Position numbers and translations under genes: made by a program. Below the pieces are notes generated by a model that was not told the DNA's origin, did no database searches, and saw nothing but the letters and a program-made list of their open reading frames with translations. 64,000 nucleotides of DNA. It comes from Typhlomys cinereus (Eukaryota; Chordata; Mammalia; Rodentia; Platacanthomyidae). The stretch is from the NCBI GenBank assembly GCA_023101885.1, contig JALPQD010000075.1, positions 4,592,630 through 4,656,629 of the forward strand, given 5' to 3'. Numbering within the stretch: position 1 is the first letter of the stretch; each line of letters starts with the position of its first letter. This document shows, in pieces, positions 46,470 to 60,172 of this stretch.

Positions 46470-49165
46470 AGATCCATAAACAATAATATTTTACTCAAAC
46501 ATTAAAATAATCTTAAAGTCATATTCCAAACTTATCATAACCAGAACAATTAAATAATGTGTGGCACATGTTAGTAAAGTATAAAGAACTAAAATGAAAA
46601 TATAAAAATAGTTATTTAATGTTATGTGAAAATGTTTCCAGATTAAATAGCAAAATATAATTTAGGATATCATTGTATCAAAAATATGCATTATATATGC
46701 ATATTCTTAAAAAACTTGAAGAAATTTTATTAAAATTCAATTGGTATGTTTGCTAAATTACTTAAACTTACCCATATTTCATTGCTTCTTCTATCACTAT
46801 GGTTAAATTTTTCTATCATAAATATATAGAATTATAACAAAACTAAGCAAGCAAAAGCACTCCATTTAATAAGAGATTAATAAATTTTTAATTATTGGTC
46901 ACAATCACCCATTCTCCAAGCTTTAAGCCAATCAGAGTTTTAAAATTTATTTAGTTTACTTATAATGAGAAATATGCAGTCTCGCATTATCAAAATTTGA
47001 TTTTCAATACAATATCTCCTGAGTTTTGTCTTGTCTTGATGATAACTATTATTATCCCTGCATGGAGAATACTTCAAATTTTCTACATGTCACTGAGAAG
47101 GATCAATGCAAAGCAATTCCCTCCACAACTGCAGATTAACAATAACCAAGAGTTTGGGATAAAATATTTTTCAACCTACTGCTTTAATAATGAGCTTTTA
47201 GAAACTTAGAATAGAAAGCCTTTAGAACCGAGGTCCTTTGTGACTTCTCTTGTCTGCCATGAATGATTAAGTGGCTTATTAAGACAATTAAGTTTGAACC
47301 TCTAACTAATCATTGTAGGAGACACAATATTCTATTAGACATTCTTAAACCCATTGGGGCTTTTCTCATTCAAAGTGTCCTCTAAACTATGATAATATGA
47401 ACTAAGAAGCCATGGTAATTAATTATTGAGATTGGGTCATTTAAAGTTGCAAATCCTTTCTTTTTTTTTCCCATTTCATCTTCCTCATTTCAGAATCTGG
47501 ATGTGGGCAAAATGTTGCAGTAAGAATTCAGTTTTCTCCACTCTTCTTTAATATAGATGGTTTAAACGTGACCTAGTTTAAGTCTTCCTCTTCACTTTTG
47601 CACTGTATCTGCAAACTTTCTTGATTCAAGGAATTAGTTTGGACATTAGCCCCCTGTCTGCTGTCACAATCTCACCTGTATAGTAATTTGCTGTGCATAA
47701 TGATTGAATTGTTGATGCTGTAAAACCAGGTACCTGACCTTATCTAAAGCCATCACCCCTCCACTCCCAAGCTGACAGGACAAGGTAGGTACATAAAATC
47801 TCACGACTGGAGGAGCTATGCTCAATTCTTTCTTTCTTATTAGAGAGTAATGAAATAGGAGCATTTTGTAAAACAAGCTTTCTTCAATCTTTAGCTTTGA
47901 AACCTTTGTAGAAGTTTCTTTATTGGTGGGCATACCACACAGACAAACAGACATAAAAGTAGGAGGAAGAGTGGTTGGGAAAAAGGATTTCAGTAGGAGA
48001 CAGGACAGGTTCATGTAATATGGGGTGAAAATAACTTAAATTGATCAAATATATGAAAGAAGTGTCAAATGATAAAAATTATAAGATATAAAAAACTATA
48101 TCTCCATATAAGGCAAAGTAACATTTTTGAAATGATATGTTTTGGTATTTAAAGGCATTTTTTATCCAAGTTCCAAGTCAGTGAATCTTGCCTAGCTTCA
48201 TAAATTCTTTTCAACCACAATATCCTAATACTCAAATTTAAAACAAAAATTACTTCACCTACAAAAAGGATTCCAGTGAAATTGTACAGACTCAAAAAAA
48301 AATATTATTCCCAAGTAAGAGACTGTTATTTTGACAGCTTCCATGCATGCAGATGCCTCACGATCATTGATTGTATCTGCATACACAAGAATGAGGAGAC
48401 AGTTTTAGGTGAAAATGAGAACTATTAGAGTAATCTATTACAGTACAACTCAACTCATTATTACATAGTTGAGCTAAGGACAGAACCTATACATAAATGA
48501 GACAACTGATTTTATCAAAAGTATAACAAAGAGAGAAAACTCTAGTTAAGGAAGTTCCCTACATCAGCATACTAAGTTCTATAGTGATCATAATTGGGGA
48601 ATTATTATATTGGGTCACACCAGAAATTCATCAGCATCACCAGATCTCTCTACTACAAGCAGATCACCAGCAGAAGTCGACTTTTAATGAAAAAGGCCTT
48701 GGTGGGTCAAGCATCACAATGAGAATCACTGCCTGAATCATAGATGAACATAAGGCTACAACACGTCCTTTCTATGCTTAGAGCAAACATGACTGATTTT
48801 CCTCTCTTTCGTCAATGACCCCTGAATTATGACTGAGTATCATGTCCTTTGATTACCATTTTTCCTTTGAACTTATTCATGTATTCAGTCAAGACTGGAT
48901 CTTGCTTTCCAGTAAATCTATTTTTAAGTGACTGCATAGCTGTACTCTGATCTACTCTCCATTGATTTTATGATTTAATTCTCAGAGAACAATCTCATTA
49001 TCCCTATTTACAAACTCTTAAAGTACTACACAGTTGCCTCCAAACACCATCAATGAAAACAAGAAAGAATATAGGTCAGACATAATCTGAGCTGTGTCTC
49101 AAATGATATTAAATTATTAATCTAACATTCAAATGAGGAGATAAAAATCTACATTTAAAATAGAT
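46470..49165. other. Unassigned AT-rich stretch
   Basis: About 2.7 kb without a recognised gene or repeat. The longest frame (47664-48014, minus, 116 codons) has no recognisable family. Confidence 0.5.
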
Positions 49166-49169
49166 GTTC

Positions 49170-49445
49170 CAGGGCTGGAGAGATGTCTCAGGGGTTAAGA
49201 CTCTGCCTCACAAGTTAGTAGGTCCTCAGTTCAGATCCCAGGTTCCACATAAAAATGTCAGGCAGAAAGGGAGGTGTCCTGCACTTCCAGCCCTGATGGA
49301 ATCTGGGAAATCCCAGAACAAAGAAAAAAGGATGATTCCCAAAGTAATCCTTGGTCCTCTGCAGAGACACACAGTGCCCTCTGATATACACACATAGACA
49401 TACACACACCCATACACACACATACAATAAATAAAATTTAGAAAA
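49170..49445 (+). mobile_element. tRNA-headed SINE, older subfamily
   Basis: GGGCTGGAGAGATGTCTCAG head with a B box (CAGTTCAGATCC), then a body that differs from the young copies (AATCCTTGGTCCTCTGCAGA, then GACACACAGTGCCCTCTGAT), a degenerate CA run and AATAAATAAAATTT. Confidence 0.88.
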
Positions 49446-49909
49446 AATAGACCATCCCAAATCCTATTTAAATAAGACTACTGAACTTCCAAAGGACTTT
49501 TTGTATGACTTGTCTTAGTAAAGGATTCAACAACATACTTAAGGAACACAGAATAGCTTTTCATTTACAGCATTAATGTGTTTAATGAAGTAGCAAAAGA
49601 AATGAGAAATCAATTTTTTACAGCTTATTAATTTATGTTAAGAGATTGACTTTCATTTACTATTAACTATTCTTAGTCTCTTTCATTGATATCTGAATGG
49701 GTGTATATAATGTATCACTTGGTAAATGTCATTAATTTTAATAACAATGTAAAATAATGAAAATATACTTGAATTCTCAGTTACTTCATGAATAAGACTA
49801 AGGGTAGAGTCGTAAAATTTTGTGAAATTAGATTGATTCAAATATCTACAAATTAAATGATTACAATGAGATATAGAGAAAGAAATTCCTGGAGCACCAC
49901 TTTTTAATC
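49446..49909. other. Unassigned AT-rich stretch
   Basis: No gene or repeat recognised. Confidence 0.45.
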
Positions 49910-50621
49910 AAGAATTTTCCTTTTAACTTTTTGCATGGGACCCAGACCAGAGAGGACCCCTTGCTTCTCAGGTAAGGTCCTAAGAGCACACCCCAGGCCC
50001 CAGATCACCACCTTATCTAAGCTAATCCTACCAGCCAGCCAGAGCTGCAGCCAGTCTGCTCTGGCACTGGGGAAGGCCCCTAGGACATGCCCCGGGTCCC
50101 AGGTGATCTGCCCAACAACTAGACACATGGCCTTTTTTTCTCCGGGGACCCAGACCTCAGAATTCAACAGAGTCCAAAGAAAACCCAAGCAAAGCTATAG
50201 GGGACAAATGTCATACATCTGAACTCCTCTAAAATCATCCTATCACATGGAAAGATTCTTCACATCCAGCTCAAAGATAAGTAAACCCCTCTTCACCATC
50301 TTGTTCCTTTCATTTATTAGTCACTGTAGTTTAACTTTTTCATATAGCCATTATACCATTCACTCCTCACATATCACCAAGGTAGTAAACTGAAAAAGTG
50401 CACTATCATACTAATTGTCGCTCCCTGTCTTCTAAACCTGACTTAATTGATGTACTAACAATCTAATAGCCTCATCTAGGAAATAGCACCAATACCAAAC
50501 AAGCATACCCAACTCCAAGACAAACACTAGTAATAACTGCTCAAGAGTAGTAATACCAACTAATTCAGTTCAGTCAAAAACACACAGAAACTGAAAGAAG
50601 GTCTTAAAAGATAAAACTACA

Positions 50622-51660
50622 ATGCCCAGGTCACAGCACAAATCCATGAGAAACAAAACCAGACGACAAATCTCCCACCAAAAGAATTAACCTCATCGTG
50701 ACAGAGTCCAACCAGAACAAACTTGCAGAAAATAGCCAAGAAAGCCATACCCAAGATAATGATTTTCAAAGCTTGATCTTTACCATGATCAATATTATGA
50801 AAGAGGAAATCGGGAGCAGTTAAATAACCACATCAATCACTTTGAATAGGAACAAAACAGGCACTTGGAAGAAATGAGAAAAACACTTGAAGAAACAAAA
50901 ATAGGCATAGAGTAGTTAAAACAATCTCAAGCAGAGTTTAAAATTGAACTAAAAGATAAGTTATCTTTAACCCACAACTCAACAGAGAACCTTATGAACA
51001 GAATTAATGAAGCAGAAAATAGAATACCAGATCTTGAAGACAAAGTAGAAAAATTAACCAGCTCAATGGGAAAAGCTGTTAAAGCCAAAAAGAACTTGAG
51101 AGGAATATTCAAGAGTTTTGGGACATCTTGAAGAAGCCTAACATGAGCATTCATAGAATACCAAAACAAGAATCCAAAATACCACACCTGAGGAAATTTT
51201 TTAAATTATCATAAAGGAAAACTTTCCTCACCTAAAGAAAAAGAGGCCTATCCAAATACAAGAGGCATTCTGCACCCCAAACAGATATGACCAAAATAGA
51301 AACTCACCACAAAAAATAATAATCAAAACACTCCACATACAGGAGAAACAAAAGGTGCTGAAAGCTTCGAAAGAAAAAAATCAAGTCTTTTTTTTAAATA
51401 AAAAATGATTTTTCAATGGAAATAGTTAAAGCAAGAAGAACTTGGAGAGATGTATTTCAGTATTGAATGAGCAAAAATGTCAACCCAGGCTGATATACCT
51501 GGCAAAACTATCAGTCATGATCAAGGGTAAAAGAAAAATTTTCCAGCACAAAGAAAAATTGAAGGCTTACATGTCTATCAGGCCTTCAAAAATGCTAGAA
51601 AAGATACTCAAGCTTGAAGAAAAGAACAAGCATATCCAGAAGGACAGAAGGGAAGTATAA
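50622..51660 (+). pseudogene. L1 ORF1 remnant
   Basis: Colinear with the ORF1 at 7803 from the coiled coil to the C-terminal end (NEQKCQPRLIYLAKLS). The first ATG of the family is lost, and several frameshifts and stops break it. The piece 51442-51660 is open. Confidence 0.85.
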
Positions 51661-51715
51661 TACCACAAAAACCTAAAAGCCAAATAATACACTTATGAAA
51701 GTCACTAAACACAAA

Positions 51716-54174
51716 AAAGTCAGAAATTAAAGTAATTTTTCCGTTATAACAATGGAATTAACTCACCAATCAAAAGACACAGATTACAAACTTGCATTAG
51801 AAATCACCATCCATCTGCTGCCTTCAGGAAACACATATCACCACAAAAGATAGGCACATTCTAAAAGTAAAAGGCTGGTCAAAAATTCTGCAAGCTAATG
51901 GAACCAGGAAACAGGCAGGGGTAGCTATTATGCTATCTGACAAAGTGGACTCCAAACCAAAAAAAAAAATCTTAAGAGGCACAGAAGGATACTACATTTT
52001 AGTCACAGTTACAATTCACCAGGAAGACTTCACAATAATGAACATATATATATATATATAACTAATATGGGCTCCTCCACATTCATTAAGCAAACCCTAC
52101 AGCATCTAAAGCAAGAAATCAACCCCAAAATGGTAATACTTGGGGATTTCAATACCTCACTCTGAATGTGGGATAGATCAACAGGTGAAAAATTTAACAG
52201 AGACACATTGGAACTTAATGAAACCCTTACTGAAATGTACCTTACAGATCTTTATTGAACTTTTCATCCACTTGCCAAAGAATACACATTTTTCTCAGCA
52301 GCTCACAGAACTTTCTCCAAAATGGACCACATATTAGGCCACAAAACAAATCTCCACATATACAAGAAAGTTGAAATTCTAAACTGTACCCTATCAGACC
52401 ACCGTGGTCTAAAGCTTGACCTCCGCAACACAACAAAAAGAAGAAAAACACTAACTCCTGGAAACTAAACACTATGATGCTGAATGAGAATTAGGTTCAG
52501 GAAGAAATCATAAAAGAAATTCAAGATTTCCTAGAAGAGAATGATAACGAAAATACAACTTATCAAAATCTTTGGGACACAATGAAAGCCGTCCAAAGAG
52601 GTAAGTTTACATATATGCCTACATCAAAAAAATAGAAACATCACAAATAAATAACTTAACAAAGCAGCTTAAAGCTTTAGAGACACAAGAACAATCCAAT
52701 CCCAAAGCAGTAGAAGAGAGGAGGTTAGCAAAATCAGGGGAGAAATATCTGAAATTGAGATGAGGAAAACGATACAGAGAATCAACCAGTCAAAAAGCTG
52801 GTTCTTTGAAAAAATCAATAAGATTGATACACCTGTAGCTAAATTAACCAAAAATAAGAGAGAGAAAAACCAAATTAACAAAATTAGAAATAAAAATGGA
52901 GTTATCACCACTGATATCCAAAAAATTCAAAGAACTATAAGGTCATATTTCAAAACTTATACTCCATGAAATTTAATAACATAAAAGAAATGGACAATTC
53001 CTAAGTAAGCACAGTTTACCTAAATTGAATCGGGAAGTTTTGAATGATTTAAATAGTCTTATAACATATGAAGAAATCAATGAAGTAATCTCAAATCTTC
53101 TCGCCAAAAAATGTCCTGGACCAGATGGATTCAGCATAGAGTTCTACCAGACATTTAAGGAACAACTAACACCAATATTCCTTAAACTGTTCCATCAAAT
53201 AGCGAAAGAAGGAACACTACCAAATTCCTTCTGTGAAGCTAATATCATCTTCACCCAAAATCTAATAAAGATACACTTAAGAAAGAAAACTATAGAAAAC
53301 AATCTCTTTTATTGACACAGATGCAAATATTCTCAACAAAATCTTAGCAAATTGGATTCAAAAACATATCAAAAAATCATTTATTGTGATCAAGAAGGCT
53401 TTATCTCAGGCACACAAGGTTGATTCAACATACAGAAATCAATAAATGTAACTCACTATACAAACCAGACCAAAGGCAACCCACAGAATGGGAGAAAATC
53501 TTCACTAACCACATATCTGATAGAGCTCTATTATCCAGAGTCCACAAAGAACTTAGAAAACTAAACACCAAGGAAAAAAAATGGGCCTTGAAACTTAAAA
53601 GAAACTTTATGAGGGACAAAATTAAAATGTCTAACAAATATCTTAAAAAACGTTCTACATTCTTAGCCATCAAGAAAACACAAATCAAAACTACCCCAGT
53701 CAGGATGGCAAAAATCCACAATACAAACGACACCAAATGCTGGAGAGGATGTGGATAGAAGGGAACTCTCCTACATTGCTGGTGGAAATAGAGGTTTATA
53801 CAACCACTCTGGCGATCAGTCTGGTGATTTTTAAAAAAAGTTAAAGTTTCAAATGCCATATGACCCTGCTATTCCAGTACTGAGAATAATCCCCCATAAA
53901 GCAAAAATTCACCTCAATGACACAAGCACAACCATGTTCATAGCAGCACTATTTACAATAGCAAAGTCATGGAATCAACCCAAATGCCCAACAGTTGAGT
54001 GGATAAGGAAAATGTGGTACATTTGTACAATGGAGTACTACTCAGCCATCAAAAAAAGATGAATTAATGAAATTTGCTGGGAAATGGATGGAATGAGAAA
54101 AAATTATATCGAGTGAAGTATCCCAGACACAGAGAATTAAGCTCCATATATACTCCTTAATAGGTGGATCCTAG
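51716..54174 (+). pseudogene. L1 ORF2 remnant with internal deletion
   Basis: Endonuclease homology (51716-52500) has frameshifts and a (TA)n expansion at about 52045-52062. The reverse transcriptase begins ([19 protein letters not shown]) but is cut at 53471-53475, where the sequence jumps from the segment before the catalytic motif to the C-terminal RQPTEWEKIFTNHISDRAL. FADD and the thumb are absent. The normal ORF2 end is present without the insert found at 12709. Confidence 0.88.
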
Positions 54175-55211
54175 TACCAAAACCACTTAGTGACATATTT
54201 AAAGATAAATCTCTGTAATACCTACAGTATTTGCAAAGATTATAAACAGGAAGGAAGGAGAAGGAAGCCCACCCCCCAGAAATAAGGAGATAAGGGATCA
54301 TGCTACAGTAGAGAAAATAGGTCACCATCAAGTATTGCAAGCATGTAGTGAGACATCTGGTTAAACTCACTCATCTTCCTTCCTGGTCACTTGCAACTGA
54401 GGGGGTTTGATCTCACCATCTGGGAGGGTATAGATTCTGGCAGATAAATGGTAACCTTCCTGCAAATGGGAGACTGACTGCCCTCTCACTGTAGTCTCCT
54501 ACTCCTATTCCATCTACCTTTGAATCTACTATTATATTAGGACTCCATTTAAACAGCCTTTTATTTCTGGTTAGGAGGTGACCTCCAATACCAATCAGGA
54601 TGGAGCCAAGAGTGGTGCAGGAACAGCAAAACTGAAAACAACAAACCATAATTCAAAACATCAAAGACCCTACATTAACACCTGGAAGCAGACCAGCCAA
54701 GTGTCTCCCCATCCTAAAGCTCAGGGAAATTTGTGGAAGAGGGGCAGTAAGATTGTAAGAGCCTAAAGATGGGGAGGAGCAATGATGCTCAAGATACTCC
54801 ACACAAGTTACAGCCTCAGTATCCATAATCGGACTTTGCATGACCTGAGCAATGACTGACATATCAATGACCCCCCCAAAGTCTAGTATGTATCGCAGAC
54901 ACTAGGATCCTTAGGGGCAAGGGATTAACAGACACAGTAGTGTTCTCATACTAAAGAGGAACACAAGAAAGAGTTCTAGGCATTGCCACTGAGTCCTTAC
55001 ACCTCATTAGAGTGATTAGAGTGGAGGATGCAGAGGGAAGTTTGACATTCACACTAAAGGATACTCCAGGCAATGGGGGGAGAGCGGAGGGCACCGGGAT
55101 AAAGGGAGGCAGGGGGTGAAAGGAAGGAGAAAAGGGAGGAAGGTTCGAGGGGGCCTGGAGAGGGGTGGAGGGAGGGAGAGGATGGGGTACCTATTAAGCT
55201 TGTATGATTGG

Positions 55212-55340
<129 letters not shown>

Positions 55341-55619
55341 TTTTTCCTTTTATTCTCCTAATGAATGTCGCCCTCTACTCATCCTTCTTGTCCTCTCTTC
55401 TTCTTCTTCCTCCCTCCCCTTCGCCAATCCATCTCTCACCCTATCACCCTCATGCCTGTCTGCTTGCAGAAGTACAATTTTAAAGAAACAGGTTTTTATT
55501 TTATTGTAAATTTTCTAAAACTATATAAATAATGCACTATTACTGAAATCAAGATTATGACTCCAAAAGGTGTAGCAAATATTTTCAAGTGTTAACCTGA
55601 TAATTAAGAACAGTTCCAT

Positions 55620-55895
55620 AAGCTGGAGAGGGCTCAGAGGTTAGGACTCTGCCTCATAAGCAGAAGGTCCTGAGTTTGGAATCCAGGTCCAGTGTAAAAA
55701 TATAGGCAGAAAGGGTAGCAGCCTATACTTCCCGCCCTAACAGAAGGAGCCTGGGAAATCCAAGCAAAGAGGATACAGAAGCAATCCAGCATGATTCCTT
55801 AAGTCACCCTTGGCCCTCCACAGGGACACACAGTGCTTTCTGATATATGAATATACATGCAATCAATCAGTCAATCAATAACAAATATAAAAAAA
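55620..55895 (+). mobile_element. tRNA-headed SINE, older subfamily
   Basis: AGCTGGAGAGGGCTCAGAGG head, CCTGAGTTTGGAATCC B-box region, a body shared with 49170 (GGGACACACAGTGCTTTCTG) and a degenerate tail (CAATCAATCAGTCAATCAAT). Confidence 0.85.
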
Positions 55896-57090
55896 GAACT
55901 TATCCATTAGGTACAACCAAGAAGATTTAGTTAAGCAGTACAGATGTAGGATGATTATCTGATTATTGTGGAAAAAAACAGTCCTTAATGGGTGGGACCA
56001 TTCCTTATTCAGGTAGATCAAGGAACAGAGAACTGATCAGCTTTTTCAAGCTGACATATCTCTATGGCTATGGTATGACTAGTTCTCTCAGCTTCTGGGA
56101 CTGGTATCACTCTCCTACCCTGGTGATCAACTATAACCTAAAGCCAGAAGCTGTAATAAGATTTCCCTTGTTTTCCTAAACAGTTTGGGTCATGCATTCA
56201 TATCAGAAGTTGAAGAGCAACTAAAATAGCCAGTATATTTGATGACTAATTTTAAAAATCTGCTTCATGAAGTTGAGTTCACTTACCTAACAGATGTTTC
56301 CAAAAGACAGTAATATCTTTTATCCTATCCAAAGCCATGTACCAAGTTTCTGGACAAGATTGTATAAGGCAAATTAAACTTCAATTGCATTCTACTAGCC
56401 AATATGAGTGTATTTCTTATGCACAGTTATGTTGAAATAAAGTTTTAAAAAGTAAAAAAATATAATGCTCTGTCAATGTGACAAAAACTTGCTTTTATGC
56501 TTCTGTCATAAATAATTCTGTTTTTATGCTTCAATCATAAGTAATTCTAGTGACATTTCATAAGTATCTTGCATCACTGTTATAATAGGAGCATATAGTG
56601 CCAGTGACTTCCCACAACATGCTTACTTGGGGGGCTATTTTAATACAAGGCCATATCAGTATTTATTTACACCATGGCTCTTTCCAAAAGAGGTTGAAGT
56701 TCAGTTTTTCACCATTTTCAACGTGTCAAAAGAAGCATCCAAACATCTAGAACCTTACACCTAGGGGAAAATTGCTTTGAAGCATCTTTGTGGCATGGTC
56801 CCCACCTAAAGTGAAGTCAAAAACTTCTGTGCTCATAAATCTGTCAACACTTCTGGAGAAGTAGAAAGAAATTTAATGCCTTTAAGGCAATGTAAAACTC
56901 TGATCTCTATAAAATTTTCTCCTTGAACCAAGCCTGTTTAGACTATTTGCCACAATCCATTACTTGTGCTAATGGAATATAACTTCATTTTACTAATTAT
57001 CTTAGTTGTCAGCATTGTGGACTAAAAGTCACATTGATAGATTTTAAGACTAGCTATAGTTGAAATCCTCAATTTTATTTCAATTAAACA
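55896..57090. other. Unassigned AT-rich stretch
   Basis: Contains a two-copy tandem duplication of about 31 bp at 56492-56551 (TTTTATGCTTCTGTCATAAA and TTTTATGCTTCAATCATAAG). No gene recognised. Confidence 0.45.
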
Positions 57091-57094
57091 TCTG

Positions 57095-57400
57095 CCACGT
57101 GTTTGCTTTGTGCCTCTGAGTTATAGTCTAGACACAAATAAAGAAGACATATTCTCTGCCCTCAAGAAGCCTCAGGTCTTATGGGAAACAACGGTATTCA
57201 TCTATCAAATGGCTATAATACAAAATATGAAGAGGATCCAAATGAGTGATATCTTACTGCAATTATCATGTTCTAGACCCTCCCTCATGCAGGAGTTTCT
57301 CATGTATTACGAACTCAGTGAGGTAGATGCTAAGCTTTATTTACATATATAGGAAAGAGGAAACTCACTAGACACTACAAAGGGAGAAAGAGAAGGCTTA
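57095..57400 (-). mobile_element. Possible MIR-class remnant
   Basis: Phrases such as TATTCTCTGCCCTCAAGAAG, CGAACTCAGTGAGGTAGATG and ATAGGAAAGAGGAAACTCAC resemble the reversed body of ancient MIR-type elements. Weak. Confidence 0.35.
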
Positions 57401-57724
57401 AACCATTAAAGTTTAAAATTACTAAGCTGGTACCTACACAATGGCCCACAAAATGGGGCAGTCAACATCTAAGGGGAACGTTCTCATCATTCATAGGCAA
57501 GCAGCTAGCCACACCTCACATCTTAGATAAATGAGTGCCACATATGAAAGAAATAAAATGGATGGTGTTTCTTATAACCATTCAATCATGAAAAACAAGT
57601 GAATTTTCAAACACTGAAAACTCTGAGCTCAGTTTTATTTGTACCTGTATTTGTAACTAACCCAGAACCATTCTCTACATGTGTAACACATACTTAGGAA
57701 AGTAAACACAAAAGCTGCCACTAG

Positions 57725-57809
57725 AGCAGGAGGGTCAGGGGGTGGAGAAGGGAGGGAGGGAACCGGTGTACCTATTAAGTTTGTATGAGCAGAAATAATA
57801 ATTTTTTAA
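57725..57809 (+). mobile_element. Very short (85 bp) L1 insertion
   Basis: Only the terminal polypurine tract, GTACCTATTAAGTTTGTATG and a short A-rich tail are present, between perfect 15-bp repeats AAAAGCTGCCACTAG at 57710-57724 and 57810-57824. Confidence 0.95.
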
Positions 57810-58026
57810 AAAAGCTGCCACTAGGTCAGGTGAAAGAGTAGAAAACACTGCATATTTAAATGTATTTTTAAACAGAGTAACATTTACCATGGTTAGCTCT
57901 CTCTTCAGCCATTTCCCTGAACATGATTTTCTTTCTTCTAGAGCATTCCAAATAGCTGTCTAAACAGTCAGCTCAGAAATGGATACAACGGAAGCAGCTC
58001 AAGCATTCATTCTTTTTCTCTTTACC

Positions 58027-58030
<4 letters not shown>

Positions 58031-58124
<94 letters not shown>
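58031..58124. repeat. (CT)n-(GT)n compound microsatellite
   Basis: CT units at 58031-58079 pass directly into GT units at 58080-58124. Confidence 0.97.
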
Positions 58125-58125
<1 letters not shown>

Positions 58126-58255
58126 TCGAGAGACAGAGACAAAGTGTGTACATGCTGTGAAATCTCTCCTATGATGTGAATTCTAGGGATCCAACTCAAG
58201 TTTCCATGTTTTCAAAGCAGGGCTCTAACCTGCTGAGGTATCTTGCCAGTCCAAG
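58125..58255 (-). mobile_element. B3-type SINE remnant
   Basis: Reversed B3 phrases: AAATCTCTCCTATGATGTGA, TAGGGATCCAACTCAAGTTT and ACCTGCTGAGGTATCTTGCC. The adjoining microsatellite likely grew from its tail. Confidence 0.68.
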
Positions 58256-59984
58256 CTTTCTTTCTCTAAAAACCAGCTTTCTTGGCACTACTGGGAACAA
58301 AGTCTAAGTGCGTCACTACCTGCAGCCACAATGAAGTCAGACTTAGCTGAGCACTGAACATGGGACTCATGTCACATGAAAAGATGCTGATTCCTGGGAG
58401 AGACATAATTAAAAAGAAGTCAGACAGGAAAGAAAGTCAGCATCCCAGCAGGGGTGATGAAGGAGGAGTATGGAGACTTCAGAACCATACCTGGACGCGG
58501 CAGAATCCAAGGACTCTGCCCACACACTTGCTCTGCCTGTTCAGCAAGGCTGGGAGGGTCCAGAACAAGTGTGATACGGATCCTGTTTTAAATGTATTGA
58601 AGAGAAACCATCATCACCAAATTCTCACAAGTAAATCCTTTCAGCGGAGATAACCCAATGTGTCATCACACACACACCCTTGCTTCCAATGTTAGATTGG
58701 TATCAACCAATTTCTCCCAGTTTCTTCTTTCCTTTTCCTCAAAATGTGGATACAAATAATAGCAGGAGAAGGAATGGACCATTTTCTCTGAACGATGCTC
58801 CCTCCCTCAAAAGTCTGTTGGTGAAATATGTCATCTTCCCCAGAATGCTGAAGAGCTGGTCCACGTCATTTCTTCTTTCATTCAATATGCTCATAAAAAC
58901 AGGCCAATGGCAACATATGGCAACATATGGCAAAATGCTGGTCACTGGTTTTCTAGGATTACGTACCTAGTAGGCAGTGAAAATGTTTAAAGATAGTCTT
59001 CAGTCATTCATGGCTATACTTGTAGTCAATTTATACTCATGTTCCCAATGGGAGGGCAAGGAAATCATCATGAAATTGTGGAAGAGTTTATAACTCTGCG
59101 AACACGTTGCAAAAGAAGGTTTTATTCTTACCCCTGACACTCTCAAGTTGTTTTTCTCTTATTCATTATCACACATGCCTTCTCTCTGCCTCCCTCTCCC
59201 AGCACGCTGAGTGTGGGATTATCTGACTATTATCTCCCATCAATACCCACCACATTGAAGACAAGAGGGCCAAAATTCTTTGAGATGAAGGAAAATGCCA
59301 CCCACATGACCTAAGATCATGATATTTTAAATCCAGCATGATTTCAACATAGAATGGAAAGAAAACAAAGAAGGAAAGGAAAAAAAGATGAAGAAAGAAG
59401 GAAGAGCAGAGAGATGGGAGAATGGAGGAATCAAGCAGCTGTCCCTTCAGAATTCATCCTTTTCCTTAGGTTTCACCTGGTTGCCCATCTTTTTTGCCTG
59501 CTCATCTTGCTGAAGCTCACCCTGAAATCATTTTTTTTAAAAAGAGTACACAGGAGTTCACATGCTTGAAGTATGTTTATCACAAAAATATCTGAACGGT
59601 TACTTGGGAGGGTTCTAGGTCAAAGATTATGCTGCTTTTAAATTGAAAGTATCTCCCTAATAATATTCTAGTCTCGATGTTCCTAGTGAGATTTTTAAAG
59701 CTGTCCTGACTCCAGAATAATCTGGGATAAATTTATTTTCTTTTTTGTTTCATTCTCTCTCTTGAAAGATCACAAACATATGAAATCATTGTACTTCAGT
59801 AGTGTGTGTGTGTACGTATATGAGATAGAGAGAGAAAGAGAGAAAAAAAATGTTCTATTTTAAAATAATATTCTAACAAGTTTTCTCTTCTCTCCACATG
59901 CTATGTCCTCATGTACAGGTCAGAGCACAGCATTCTATGAGTACTCTGTCTTAAAAGTCTTTCCACCTTGTTTTTGAGGCAGAG
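58256..59984. other. Unassigned stretch
   Basis: No gene recognised. The frames at 58360-58653 and 58680-58970 have no known family. A short (GA)n lies near 59825-59843. Confidence 0.45.
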
Positions 59985-60172
59985 TCTCTGTTATTTCTGA
60001 CACCACACTGCCTATGCAAGCTTCTGACTGGTTCTCCTGTCCTGGTCTCCAGTAGCTATACATAGGAATTCTAGCTACCACATGTGACTTATTTTAGGTG
60101 AGTTTCAGGGAATGAACTCAGTTTTCAGAATTTCTCCCAAAGTACTTTAACTACTGAACCATGTTGCCAGCT
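59985..60172 (-). mobile_element. B3-type SINE, long form
   Basis: Reversed B3 including the central part: GAGGCAGAGTCTCTGTTATT, TGGTTCTCCTGTCCTGGTC, AATGAACTCAG and TACTGAACCATGTTGCCAGC. Confidence 0.65.

Noticed and set aside
47664..48014. 116-codon minus-strand frame
   Set aside because: No recognisable family and no support; this length can arise by chance in 64 kb.
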